Part shown: positions 1-8,008 of the stretch, one piece after another
Position numbering within the stretch: position 1 is the first letter of the stretch
How the letters are laid out: the number at the start of each line of letters is the position of its first letter
DNA from: Micavibrio sp.
GTDB lineage: Bacteria > Pseudomonadota > Alphaproteobacteria > UBA9219
DNA length: 34,157 bases
Assembly (NCBI GenBank): GCA_020718105.1
Contig: DYDA01000024.1
Coordinates: forward strand, 1-34,157
Reading direction: 5' to 3'
The notes under the pieces: model-generated
Databases searched by the model: none
What the model was told of the DNA's origin: nothing
Seen by the model: only the letters and a program-made list of their open reading frames with translations
Position numbers and translations under genes: made by a program

Positions 1-1569
1 GAAGTCAGCCAGTTGGTGCATGGCTATGTCATGAGCCGCCGCGCCTCGGCACGCGATGCCATCGAGCCTTTGCTCGGCGCATATTTCATTGATGCGGCGG
101 AGACGGATGGCGTGTTGCGTTTTATTCCGCGCGGGCAGGAGTTGACGGCGACGATCCCTTACGATGATCTTGGCGCGGTGGAGGGAACATCGAACGATAA
201 TCCTTTAAGGGTAACCGAAACCCGTACACAGGAATTGGAACTACCGCAACGGATCGACCTGACGCATTATGATCCCGACCGCGATTATCAAAGCAACACG
301 CAAAACGCCGCGCGCGCCAGCAACGCCGTCACCACAAAAGACCAACAGACCGTCGAACTTTCCATTGCTCTGTCGGCAGATGAAGCGGCGCAGATTGCGG
401 ACAAGACGCTCACCAGCGCGTGGATCGGGCGCAACCAGTTCGAGTTTAATCTGCCGCCCAAATGGCTGCGGCTTGATCCCACGGACGTGATTGACGTTTT
501 ATTGCCCGATGCGACCTTGGCTTTGCGCCTGACGCAGGTGGATTTTGGCGGCAACAACATCGTGGCTTGCAAGGCAGTAGCCGAGGACGAAATAGCCTAC
601 ACGTCCAACGCCAAGGGCGCAGGCGTTCCGATTGTCTCCAACCCGATCCCGATCTCTACGCCCATCGCGGCCTTGGTCATGGATATGCCCATGCTTCGCG
701 CCGAGGACGATGGGCTGGGGCTTTATTACGCCTTGGCGCTCAAGAACAACGGCACGGCCAGCCTTTACAAATCGCCGGACGCTTTGACGTGGAGCATCAT
801 TGGGACGGGATCCGCCGCCCATGCCTATGGCTGGGCATCAAGCGTTCTGGCCACGCCTTTAAGTCCGTGGTCTTGGGATGAGACCAACACGGTACAGATT
901 GCCCTGAGCCACGGCACGCTGGACAGCAAGACAGCGCTTGAAGTGCTCAACTGGAACAATGTCGGCCTGCTGGGCGACGAACTGATTCAATGGCGCAACG
1001 CCACGCTTCTGGCCGAGAACCTTTACCAGCTTTCCGGCCTCCTGCGCGGGCGGCGCGGCACGGAATGGGCAACGGGCACACACAAGATCGGCGACAGGTT
1101 TGTTGTTCTAGCGACAGACGGCTTTTACCGTATGGCGATAGCGGCAACCGAGATCGGGCAGCTTTCTTATTACAAGGCGATCCCATCCGGCGGGGATTGG
1201 GATGATGCGGCGCAAACAAGCCAGAAGTTTAATGCAGCAAGTCTCAGGTGTTTTTCGCCTGCCCATATCAAAGGTGTACGTGACGGCAGCGGCAACCTGA
1301 CTCTTACTTGGGCGCGGCGGACGCGATGGCATGGTGAATGGCTGGATGAGATCGACGTGCCGCTCTTTGAGGCTGAGGAGTCCTATCAAATTGATATTTT
1401 GAAAAACGGCGCAGTCGCTCGAACGCTTACACCCAACACCACAACAACAAGCTATAGCACCGCCGACCAAATCACCGACTTCGGTGCAGCGCAAAGCGTG
1501 CTGTCCATCTCCGTCTATCAAATCAACAGCACCATCGGGCGTGGTTACGCCGGAAAGGCCACGGTTTAA
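1..1569 (+). CDS. Phage tail/baseplate protein, GTA megatron-like, 5' end cut by window edge
   Basis: The frame is open from base 1, with no start codon in view, so about 520 C-terminal residues of a longer protein are seen. The text resembles the C-terminal half of the large tail-tip/baseplate protein of gene transfer agents and related siphophage tails (GTA TIM-barrel/phage tail family). An early stretch reads SARDAIEPLLGAYFIDAAET and a later one LLSGLLRGRRGTEWATGTH, both typical of that family. In such tails this protein forms the hub that contacts the host surface. It lies three bases before a DUF2793 gene on the same strand, in the usual order of tail genes. I infer a function in virion assembly and host contact. 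The family assignment rests on remembered sequence style, not on a search. Confidence 0.8.
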   Translation, partial: EVSQLVHGYVMSRRASARDAIEPLLGAYFIDAAETDGVLRFIPRGQELTATIPYDDLGAVEGTSNDNPLRVTETRTQELELPQRIDLTHYDPDRDYQSNTQNAARASNAVTTKDQQTVELSIALSADEAAQIADKTLTSAWIGRNQFEFNLPPKWLRLDPTDVIDVLLPDATLALRLTQVDFGGNNIVACKAVAEDEIAYTSNAKGAGVPIVSNPIPISTPIAALVMDMPMLRAEDDGLGLYYALALKNNGTASLYKSPDALTWSIIGTGSAAHAYGWASSVLATPLSPWSWDETNTVQIALSHGTLDSKTALEVLNWNNVGLLGDELIQWRNATLLAENLYQLSGLLRGRRGTEWATGTHKIGDRFVVLATDGFYRMAIAATEIGQLSYYKAIPSGGDWDDAAQTSQKFNAASLRCFSPAHIKGVRDGSGNLTLTWARRTRWHGEWLDEIDVPLFEAEESYQIDILKNGAVARTLTPNTTTTSYSTADQITDFGAAQSVLSISVYQINSTIGRGYAGKATV

Positions 1570-1572
1570 ACC

Positions 1573-2298
1573 ATGACCACAACGCCCAACCTTTTGATCG
1601 ATCATATAGCCGCTGCCCAAGCGCAAAAAGAAGTCACGGCGAACACGGCCTTTGACGCGCTGGACAAAGCTCTTTGTCAATTTACGAATATTGCGTTGGC
1701 CGATGCAGCACTCACGCTGACCGATGTACAAATGCTCGGCAATATGGCCTTGAAATTCACTGGTGCGCTCACGGCTGCGCGGATCATCACCGTTCCAGCG
1801 CGTGCGAAGTTGCTTTTTGTTGAAAACGGGACAACGGGCGGGTTTTCTCTTTCGGTCAAAACACCATCTGGTACAGCCGTGCCGCTGGGGAGCGGCGAGA
1901 GAAAACTTCTTTACTGCAACGGCACGGATTTCTCGGTGGTGGCCGAGGCTGGCGTGGCCGCACCTTATGACATCGGCGGTTCTTTCGTCGGCAAGCCAAG
2001 CGCAGGTAGCATCATTCTTCGCTTTCCACTGCCTCGCGCTGTTCGATTTGTAGCTGGGTTGGCTCCGAGCAAGGGCGTAGCGGCAACGGCAGCAACGGCG
2101 GCGGTGTCCTTCCTGCTTCGCAAGAATGGCGCGCAGTTCGCCACGATGGATTTTGCGGCGGCTGCTGCAACCGCAACTTTCACTTGCGCCAGCAACACGG
2201 ATTTCGTGGCGGGTGACGTTCTGACGCTGGTCGCCCCCTCCACGCCCGACGATACGCTTTCGGACATCGGCTTCGCCTTCGCGGGCCTTCGCATTTAA
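1573..2298 (+). CDS. DUF2793 phage protein
   Basis: The protein has 241 residues. Its N-terminus, with PNLLIDHIAAAQAQKEVTAN and then FDALDKAL, is the hallmark of the DUF2793 family, which is found next to tail-tip genes in alphaproteobacterial prophages and gene transfer agents. The C-terminal part is rich in Ala, Thr and Val with predicted beta strands, as in tail fibre or receptor-contact proteins. The start lies three bases after the preceding stop, and 13 bases separate its stop from the next ATG, so it belongs to one late operon. A role as a fibre-like or tail-surface protein is inferred. DUF2793 has no established biochemical function that I know of. Confidence 0.8.
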   Translation: MTTTPNLLIDHIAAAQAQKEVTANTAFDALDKALCQFTNIALADAALTLTDVQMLGNMALKFTGALTAARIITVPARAKLLFVENGTTGGFSLSVKTPSGTAVPLGSGERKLLYCNGTDFSVVAEAGVAAPYDIGGSFVGKPSAGSIILRFPLPRAVRFVAGLAPSKGVAATAATAAVSFLLRKNGAQFATMDFAAAAATATFTCASNTDFVAGDVLTLVAPSTPDDTLSDIGFAFAGLRI

Positions 2299-2311
2299 GG
2301 GAGAGGACAAC

Positions 2312-3337
2312 ATGGCCTTACGCTTTATCGACGGCTTCGATCATTTTACGACCATCGCCCAGCTTCTCTATAAGTATAATGAGATTGCATCCAGCAGCTA
2401 CGTCTCGTTGGACGCGGGGCGGCGGTCGGGCAGTAATGCCGTGCGTCTTTACACATCGTCCGGCAACGTCAGCAAAACGCTGGATGAGCAAGCGACATGG
2501 ATTGTAGGCGCGGCGGTTAAGATTGCATCCATACCTTCAGGCAATGGGGCAATCTTCCAGTTTCGAGACAATTTAGGAAATGCGCAGTGCAGTTTGTGTG
2601 TCACCCCCACAGGAGCGTTAGCCCTCATTCGGGGAACAACAAGCGGAACGGTATTGGCAACCTCTGCCAACGCCATCATCGGCAATTCATGGAACTTTAT
2701 CGAAGCCAAGCTCACTATTGCCGATAGCGGCGGCGTGTTTGAAGCCCGCGTCAATGGCGAGGTCTGGGCGACCTACACGGGCGATACAAAATATTCCTCA
2801 ACACTGGCCACGGCGAACTCAATCCGTCTCAGTGGATTTCCATCGGCGGTTCAAGTCTGGTACGACGATTTTTATATCTGCGATGCAACAGGCACGGTCA
2901 ATAACGGCTATCTTGGCGATGTGCGCGTGGACACGCTCTATCCCTCCGGCGTTGGGTCGTCGTCGCAGTTTACGCCTACTGGCAGCGCTACCAATTGGGA
3001 GAATGTGGACGAAGCCTCGCCAGATGAAGATACAAGCTACAACGCCAGCGAGACCGCAGGACATATTGACAGCTTTACCTTTGCTGATTTGACAGCTCTC
3101 AATGCTACAATCATGGGCGTTCAAGCTAACATCCTCGCCCGCAAAGACGATGCGGGAACGCGACTTCTTCGCGCCGTTGCACGGGTGGGATCGACCAACT
3201 ACGAAGGCACGGATTTGACGTTTTCGGACTCCTATGTTGATCAACGCACGATCTGGAACCAAAACCCTGCGACCGCTGCCGCATGGACGGAAGCAGAGAT
3301 CAACGCCGCAGAGTTTGGCTATAAGGTGCAATTGTAA
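2312..3337 (+). CDS. Phage structural protein with concanavalin/LamG-like fold
   Basis: The protein has 341 residues and a clear ribosome-binding site (GGGAGAGGA) before ATG. The N-terminal half, with MALRFIDGFDHF and the phrases FIEAKLTIADSGGVFEARVN and VQVWYDDFYICDA, follows the pattern of LamG/concanavalin-like beta-sandwich proteins found in phage particles. The C-terminal half ends with WTEAEINAAEFGYKVQL, a style also common in phage appendage proteins. It sits between DUF2793 and a small repeat protein in the tail operon. I infer a surface or fibre component that binds glycans or host envelope. The stop codon overlaps the next start by one base. Confidence 0.7.
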   Translation: MALRFIDGFDHFTTIAQLLYKYNEIASSSYVSLDAGRRSGSNAVRLYTSSGNVSKTLDEQATWIVGAAVKIASIPSGNGAIFQFRDNLGNAQCSLCVTPTGALALIRGTTSGTVLATSANAIIGNSWNFIEAKLTIADSGGVFEARVNGEVWATYTGDTKYSSTLATANSIRLSGFPSAVQVWYDDFYICDATGTVNNGYLGDVRVDTLYPSGVGSSSQFTPTGSATNWENVDEASPDEDTSYNASETAGHIDSFTFADLTALNATIMGVQANILARKDDAGTRLLRAVARVGSTNYEGTDLTFSDSYVDQRTIWNQNPATAAAWTEAEINAAEFGYKVQL

Positions 3338-3546
3338 TGTTGCGCGTCACACAAGAAGCCGTTGAGGTCATCCGCAAACCGACAAACGCCGACCTGCGCA
3401 TATCGCAAGCGGCGGTGGAGATTGTCCGTCGCCCAGCTTCTCGCCACGGACGGATCACACAAGCCTGTATTGAAGTCCTGCGCCTGAACATCGCTGCGCC
3501 CACAGGGACGACGCAACAGCCTCTCGTCATCATTATCGCGGGATAA
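3337..3546 (+). CDS. Small phage protein with three internal repeats
   Basis: This protein has 69 residues. The sequence is built from three imperfect repeats of about 19 residues: LRVTQEAVEVIRKP, LRISQAAVEIVRRP and RITQACIEVLRL. The pattern is hydrophobic-x-x-T/S-Q-x-x-(V/I)-E-(V/I)-(I/V/L)-R. Similar short repeat proteins occur next to tail-fibre genes in alphaproteobacterial prophages. The start ATG shares its first base with the last base of the preceding TAA, so translation is probably coupled. The alternating hydrophobic pattern suggests beta strands, possibly a trimeric or fibre-linked element. Function is unknown. Confidence 0.65.
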   Translation: MLRVTQEAVEVIRKPTNADLRISQAAVEIVRRPASRHGRITQACIEVLRLNIAAPTGTTQQPLVIIIAG

Positions 3547-3552
3547 TCCATC

Positions 3553-3855
3553 ATGCCCCAAACCCAAACGCAGCCCGCGCTCACCGAGCGGGAACAGGAG
3601 AACACGTCCATGAGTCCAAACGAACAAATTGAGTATTTCCGCAGCATTGGGCGGCTGGAAGCGCAAGTTGCCAGCCTTATCGCCGCTGTGTCCGAACTTA
3701 AAACAAAAGTGGACGGCATCGACACGCGCCTCGACCAGCTCGACCGCTTGGCGAACCGATGGAAGGGCGGCTTTGCCGTCATTCTGACCCTCGGAGCCAT
3801 CGCCGGATTTGTGCTCGATAATGTCCTTCGCTGGTGGACAAGCAAGGGGTCGTAA
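3553..3855 (+). CDS. Small coiled-coil membrane protein, holin/XhlA-like
   Basis: This protein has 100 residues. Residues about 25-70 form a heptad-rich coiled coil (IGRLEAQVASLIAAVSELKT, then DTRLDQLDRL). A single membrane segment follows near the C-terminus (GGFAVILTLGAIAGFVLDNV), with a short WWTSKGS tail. This layout matches phage hemolysin XhlA-like or accessory holin proteins that act with an endolysin. A second in-frame ATG at 3610 has a better ribosome-binding site (AGGAG, nine bases upstream) and may be the true or a dual start. It lies at the end of the tail operon and shortly before the lysis genes. The function is inferred from topology and position only. Confidence 0.6.
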   Translation: MPQTQTQPALTEREQENTSMSPNEQIEYFRSIGRLEAQVASLIAAVSELKTKVDGIDTRLDQLDRLANRWKGGFAVILTLGAIAGFVLDNVLRWWTSKGS

Positions 3856-3879
3856 GCAGGGTCCTCGTTGTCTCAAGTT

Positions 3880-4266
3880 TTATTGAATATGTTGCTTGAC
3901 TTCTAAGGCTTCAAGAAAACGCACAAGCGTATCGTAGTAATCACTTCCGATCTCGGCTTTCTCGTCACAAGGTCCAAACTGCAATTTGATAAGTTCACGG
4001 ATGACCAGCTCATTAACGCCTAGGTCACAAGCAGTCCAGGCGATAAGCGCTGGAATAGATTTCAATACTGGTTCTGGAGGATGTTGTTCATCTTCGGCGC
4101 GAAGTGCGGCGAGCCCTTCATGCAGCAGCTTGGTTTCTTCTTTCGTAAGAGGGGGGAGACCGTTTGTGGTCACGGACGGAACTACATCCTCTTTCTTCGA
4201 AGTTATGTTTGCTGAGGCTGTTTTTGCGGCATTTTTGATCTTCGTTTCATCTTTCATGGCACTCAC
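3880..4266 (-). CDS. Small cargo protein, member 1 of a five-copy family in this window
   Basis: This 128-residue protein is encoded against the phage genes on both sides. GTG at 4266 is chosen as start because AGGAG lies five bases before it; the ATG at 4258 is too far away. The N-terminus is Lys/Thr-rich and probably disordered. The C-terminal 65 residues (IPALIAWTACDLGVNELVIR, then DYYDTLVRFLEAL) align by eye with proteins at 15129, 16408, 18658 and 19840: hydrophobic-A-(W/Y)-x-(A/S)-x, a helix, an FG or F-containing turn, then a Y-x-D/N...FL-x-x-L end. Its inverted orientation and lower GC mark it as an inserted cargo gene. Function is unknown. Confidence 0.7.
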   Translation of the reverse strand: MSAMKDETKIKNAAKTASANITSKKEDVVPSVTTNGLPPLTKEETKLLHEGLAALRAEDEQHPPEPVLKSIPALIAWTACDLGVNELVIRELIKLQFGPCDEKAEIGSDYYDTLVRFLEALEVKQHIQ

Positions 4267-4392
4267 ATCTTCTCCTCAGATTGCGAACTTTCGTTTATCG
4301 CATGTGCCCAGAATGAAAGGTTTTCGACAAAAACTCAAGCAACGAGATCCGATTCTAACCAAAATTACCCGCAAATTTAGGGTAGCTCCACC

Positions 4393-4419
4393 AAAGGCCG
4401 ATCCAAAAGATCGGCCTTT
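4393..4419 (+). terminator. Strong hairpin before the lysis cassette
   Basis: An 11-base perfect stem (AAAGGCCGATC at 4393-4403 and GATCGGCCTTT at 4409-4419) encloses a five-base loop and is followed by TCTCTTT. It reads as an intrinsic terminator on the + strand, 28 bases before the lysozyme-like gene. It could reduce read-through from the tail operon into the lysis genes, or it may be a relic of the insertion of the neighbouring - strand gene. Confidence 0.7.
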
Positions 4420-4446
4420 CTCTTTGCCCAAACGAAAGGAAAAACC

Positions 4447-5109
4447 ATGACCGCAAAACCGAAACCTCGTGGCATTCGCAACAACAATCCGGGCAATCTG
4501 CGCCGCACAGACGATCCGTGGCAGGGGCTGGCCGAGACCCAGACGGACACGGAATTCTTCGTGTTCCAAAGCCCGATCTACGGGATCCGCGCTCTGGCGC
4601 GGGTTTTAATCGCTTATCAGGTCAAACACGGGTTACGAACGATCCGGCAGATCATCGGGCGTTGGGCTCCCCCGAACGAGAATGACACGGCGGCCTATGT
4701 GGAAGTCGTCTCGGCGGATACGGGGTTTCCTGCCGGTAAGGCGCTTGACATGCACGCCCACGCCGACCTGAAGCCTTTCGTCGAAGCGATTATCAAACAC
4801 GAAAACGGCCAGCAGCCTTACACGGGCGCACAAATCGACAAAGCCTTGGTGCTGGCAGGTGTGGAGCCTCCGCCCAAGAACTTGCAACACACGCGCACCG
4901 TAAGGGGCGGAAAGGCCGCTACGGCGGCCACGGTCGGCCTTGGGGTGCTGCAGGCTGTACAGGACGGAATTGCCCCTGCGCGGGACAGCCTTCAAATGCT
5001 CGTGCCGTATTTGGACGTGGCTAAATGGCTGCTTCTGGTCATCACGCTGATCGGTATCGGCGTGATGATCTGGGCGCGGATCGACGATCATCGGAAAGGG
5101 CTGCGCTGA
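4447..5109 (+). CDS. Lysozyme-like phage protein (structural protein P5 type) with C-terminal membrane anchor
   Basis: This protein has 220 residues. The N-terminus RGIRNNNPGNLRRTDDPWQG is the signature of phage P5-like proteins, a lysozyme-like group whose members cut peptidoglycan or help the virion through it. Residues about 30-125 hold the rest of that domain (FQSPIYGIRALARVLIAYQ; RWAPPNENDTAAYVEVVSAD). The C-terminus has one clear membrane segment (WLLLVITLIGIGVMIWARI) followed by basic residues, so the protein is probably membrane-anchored like a signal-arrest endolysin or a fused endolysin-holin. It overlaps the next gene at TGATG, and the Rz/Rz1 pair follows, which supports a lysis role. 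The ribosome-binding site is GAAAGGA. Confidence 0.75.
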   Translation: MTAKPKPRGIRNNNPGNLRRTDDPWQGLAETQTDTEFFVFQSPIYGIRALARVLIAYQVKHGLRTIRQIIGRWAPPNENDTAAYVEVVSADTGFPAGKALDMHAHADLKPFVEAIIKHENGQQPYTGAQIDKALVLAGVEPPPKNLQHTRTVRGGKAATAATVGLGVLQAVQDGIAPARDSLQMLVPYLDVAKWLLLVITLIGIGVMIWARIDDHRKGLR

Positions 5110-5348
5110 TGTGGACACTTCTATCCGGCTGGCTTTCCAGCAATCTCATCAAAATCATCGGCTGGGGCGCAATTGCCGCGTCTGTAGCCGCCATCCTTCT
5201 CGGAGCAAAGCAATCAGGCCGTACAGCAGAACGCTATGACCAACTCAAGAAAATAGTGGAGATAAAAGATGCTCAACTTCGCGCCACGCTGGACGCTCCT
5301 CGCACTCGCGCTGATCTTGTTAAGCGCCTGCGGGACGGCAAATTCTAA
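5109..5348 (+). CDS. Rz-like inner-membrane spanin
   Basis: This 79-residue protein has an N-terminal membrane segment (IIGWGAIAASVAAILLGAKQ) followed by a charged, helical periplasmic part (RYDQLKKIVEIKDAQLRATL). This is the topology of the inner-membrane spanin (i-spanin) that bridges to an outer-membrane lipoprotein and fuses the membranes at lysis. ATG overlaps the previous stop (TGATG). An embedded gene in another frame starts inside it and encodes a small Pro-containing lipoprotein, the classical overlapping Rz/Rz1 arrangement. It is shorter than lambda Rz (153 residues). Confidence 0.75.
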   Translation: MWTLLSGWLSSNLIKIIGWGAIAASVAAILLGAKQSGRTAERYDQLKKIVEIKDAQLRATLDAPRTRADLVKRLRDGKF

Positions 5349-5502
5349 CCCCGCCTGCGTCTGTCCGCCCATCAAGGAATACAGCCAAGAGTTTCAGGAG
5401 AAGCTTGCGGCAGAAATTGAGGCTGCGCCAAAGGAGGCAGTGTTTATAGAATCTCTCAGTGATTACGCGATTTTACGTGATCAGATTCGTGGTTGCAGAT
5501 GA
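5269..5502 (+). CDS. Rz1-like outer-membrane spanin lipoprotein
   Basis: This 77-residue protein starts inside the Rz-like gene and runs past its end. It has a lipoprotein signal: a basic start, a hydrophobic core (WTLLALALILLSAC) and a lipobox LLSAC, with lipidation expected on that Cys. The mature part contains NPACVCPPIKEY, giving the Pro and Cys content common in Rz1-type o-spanins. With the Rz-like partner it should form the spanin complex that disrupts the outer membrane. It is the last recognisable phage gene on this side; base composition drops sharply after it. Confidence 0.8.
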   Translation: MLNFAPRWTLLALALILLSACGTANSNPACVCPPIKEYSQEFQEKLAAEIEAAPKEAVFIESLSDYAILRDQIRGCR

Positions 5503-5565
5503 GAAGGTTTGTTTGATTTCCAGCGAACGACCATCTCTTTGCCTTTAAGCAAGCATACCCGTTCT

Positions 5566-6543
5566 TCATACGGGAAATCCCAAGTGAAGAATGCAATCCC
5601 CCTTTCTCACACGATTAATCGGCCTGCGACAAACAAGAATACCGTTATCAGGGTAGACCAATTCTTGAGCAAGACGATCAGGTTCATGGGGCCACATTAA
5701 GTGGCCAGCCAACTCTCCCTTGTGAATTTCTTGACCGAGCTTATGTCTCGGCAAAAACACTCCATCGCTTGGCGCTCTTAAAAAAGCATTTGATCCAAAA
5801 AACAGCTTTTGTGGAGATAATGCTGCTTCAACTTTCTTTTGAACTATGCCAGAGAGCGCTAAAATATTTTGGATGCCTTGATGCGCGATGGTTACACACT
5901 CTAAACTTGCTAGTTCTCCTCCCCCAATTTCTGTGGCTATTACTGGCTTCTTGTTTCTGTGACCAGCGGAGGCCGTTGTTTGTCCATTATCATCTATAAC
6001 ATACACATATTTTGTTCCAAATGCTTCAGCAAGGCGAAGGGACTTCTCATCCAGCTCTTTGTTTTTGGAAAGAGGAACTAGCGGCGCAGGAATGTACTCA
6101 AGGCTTCTTCCGCCAGAATGAATGTCAATAATAAAATCGCATTCAGGAATCAGTGCAGTCTCAATGATGTTGCATATTCTATCGGTTACAGATCCAATGT
6201 TCTTGCCAGGAAAAGCTATATTCATGTTCTGGCCATCTAGCGGAGATAGCCTTGTGCCGACCAGTGAGGCGTAAACATTTGACGCTGGAACAAAGATCAA
6301 ACGACCATTAATATCAGATGCTTTAATGGATTGAACAAGAGTTGTCAGAGCTAATTGACCAACATATTCGTCCCCATGAATCCCTCCTAGCAAAAGTGCT
6401 GTTGGCCCATCACCATTTTTTATGACGACAACGGGCGTCGCTGCTTTGCCTTCAGCAGATTCGTTTGTTACATCAGAAACCCAAATATTTCCGAAGTTTT
6501 TTCCTTCTGCCTGTAGATCAACATCAATTGATGGATGGGCCAA
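5566..6543 (-). CDS. AstE/AspA-family zinc hydrolase (M14-like deacylase or peptidase)
   Basis: The protein has 325 residues. TTG at 6543 is the likely start, with AGGAGGAGATC directly upstream. Zinc ligands of the succinylglutamate desuccinylase/aspartoacylase family are visible: H56 and E59 in GGIHGDEY, and H142 in IIDIHSGG. E205 in TEIGGGE fits the catalytic Glu. The N-terminal lead (ATPVVVIKNGDGPTALLL) is closest in style to the DoeB-like N-acyl-diaminobutyrate deacetylase branch. Family members remove an acyl group from an amino acid or cut a C-terminal amide bond. It is the last gene of the - strand cluster that contains a YcaO and a radical SAM enzyme, so I infer a late processing step such as trimming of a modified peptide, or detoxification. 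Convergent with the phage spanin genes. Confidence 0.8.
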   Translation of the reverse strand: MAHPSIDVDLQAEGKNFGNIWVSDVTNESAEGKAATPVVVIKNGDGPTALLLGGIHGDEYVGQLALTTLVQSIKASDINGRLIFVPASNVYASLVGTRLSPLDGQNMNIAFPGKNIGSVTDRICNIIETALIPECDFIIDIHSGGRSLEYIPAPLVPLSKNKELDEKSLRLAEAFGTKYVYVIDDNGQTTASAGHRNKKPVIATEIGGGELASLECVTIAHQGIQNILALSGIVQKKVEAALSPQKLFFGSNAFLRAPSDGVFLPRHKLGQEIHKGELAGHLMWPHEPDRLAQELVYPDNGILVCRRPINRVRKGDCILHLGFPV

Positions 6544-6570
6544 GATCTCCTCCTAGCTATGAGCTACAAA

Positions 6571-7950
6571 TTATTTTGCGTTTGTTGTTAGAGCAAAGAA
6601 ACCCCGTTTCCCAATGCGCAGTTTAAGTTCTACCTCTTTCGGACACTCAACCTTTTGCAGAGGATCCGAAAGTTTTTCACCGTTTAAGGAAACGGCACTT
6701 GATGAGATGAGACGGCGCATTTGAGTTCGTGATACGTCAGGTTGTAACTTCGCGCAGAGATCAATCAAATTAATGCTCGTTTCCCCCTCAAACACAGTAC
6801 TGGCGTCGATTGATTCATAGTTTTTCTCATCTGCGGCTTTGTTTTGAAATTGATTATAGAAGAACGCCGCTGCTGCTTTTGCGCTTTCTTCATCGTGATA
6901 CTGTTTCACAATGTTCTCGGCGATCAGCTTTTTGACTTCCATCGGATTGGCCGTTCCAGCACCAAGTTGTTCCTTCAAATCAACTATCGTGTCATGCGAA
7001 AAATCTGTTGCAAGATCCAGATAGTTTGGCAGCAAATGGTCAGGTATAGACATCGCCTTGCCATACATTTGGTTCGGTTCTTCCGTTAACCCAATGTAGT
7101 TGTTGTGTGACTTGCTCATTTTCTCTTTGCCATCTAGCCCGACAAGAAGCGGCATAGACACAACAATTTGCCCAGGCTTTCCGTCTCCTTCTTGCAAGGC
7201 GCGCCCGACCAAGCAATTAAAAAGCTGGTCCGTACCTCCCATTTCGATATCTGCATTAATGGCTATAGAGTCGTAACCCTGCATGAGAGGATAGAGCATC
7301 TCGTGCATCCCAATTGGAATATTATTTGCATAGCGCTTATTAAAATCTTCACGCTGCAACAGTTGTGCCACTGTTGCCTTGGAAAGCAGTTTTACCACGT
7401 CGGTGAAGTTCATTTTTCCAAGCCACTCAGCGTTGAATCTCACTTCCAACCTTGATGTGTCCGTGTCTAAAACTTTTGACAATTGATCAAGATACGTTTT
7501 GGCATTCTCTTGAACTGCCTCCTCCGACAATGGGGGCCTCGCCTTGTTTCGTCCCGTTGGATCGCCAATGCGTGCCGTGAAGTCACCGATAATAACAACT
7601 AGCTTATGTCCTGCATTTTGAAATTGGCGCATCTTTCTTAAGACGACTGCATGACCGAGATGAAGGTCAGGGGCAGTCGGATCAAAGCCGAGTTTTACGA
7701 CAAGCGGTCGGTTGGCCTTTTTTGCCTCTTCAAGTTTAGTTCTAATTCCATTGGGAGGGGTCTGAATGGCAACGCCGCGATTCAGTTCGTCCAATGTCTT
7801 GGCGGATGGATGTGTCATGTTTAAGCTCCCTGCTATTGCCTTGAAATCTTCTGATGTAGGGTTAGATTGAGTGAATCTACCAGCCGCCACGCCGTGCTTC
7901 GTCACGCTTTGAACGCCAGAACCCTTTGTATTTAGTACGTCATATTTCAT
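6571..7950 (-). CDS. tyrS: Tyrosyl-tRNA synthetase, probably a dedicated or self-resistance copy
   Basis: The enzyme charges tRNA-Tyr with tyrosine. The first ATG gives 459 residues. KLGFDPTAPDLHLGHAVVLR contains the HIGH-like signature (HLGH), KEKMSKSHNN is the KMSKS loop, and the last 60 residues (LIDLCAKLQPDVSRTQMRRL, AVSLNGEKL) form an S4 RNA-binding domain. All catalytic parts look complete. The sequence belongs to the class with KLGFDPTAPDLHLGH rather than the E. coli-type CGFDPTADSLHLGHL version. The first 44 residues are unusual, and an in-frame ATG at 7818 has a better ribosome-binding site (GGGAG, seven bases upstream) and gives the normal family length of 415. Its place inside a peptide-modification cluster suggests either target-copy self-resistance or supply of Tyr-tRNA; both are inference. 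Confidence 0.9.
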   Translation of the reverse strand: MKYDVLNTKGSGVQSVTKHGVAAGRFTQSNPTSEDFKAIAGSLNMTHPSAKTLDELNRGVAIQTPPNGIRTKLEEAKKANRPLVVKLGFDPTAPDLHLGHAVVLRKMRQFQNAGHKLVVIIGDFTARIGDPTGRNKARPPLSEEAVQENAKTYLDQLSKVLDTDTSRLEVRFNAEWLGKMNFTDVVKLLSKATVAQLLQREDFNKRYANNIPIGMHEMLYPLMQGYDSIAINADIEMGGTDQLFNCLVGRALQEGDGKPGQIVVSMPLLVGLDGKEKMSKSHNNYIGLTEEPNQMYGKAMSIPDHLLPNYLDLATDFSHDTIVDLKEQLGAGTANPMEVKKLIAENIVKQYHDEESAKAAAAFFYNQFQNKAADEKNYESIDASTVFEGETSINLIDLCAKLQPDVSRTQMRRLISSSAVSLNGEKLSDPLQKVECPKEVELKLRIGKRGFFALTTNAK

Positions 7951-8008
7951 GTTTATTCCATTCCAAATTATAACAAATCGTCATCATGTATGCTCTTTGC
8001 TGCTTTTT

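Noticed and set aside
1108-2313. A 401-codon - strand ORF under the tail genes
   Set aside because: It is an antisense shadow of the tail protein and DUF2793 genes in GC-rich DNA; its composition is Arg/Gly/Cys-rich without any domain.
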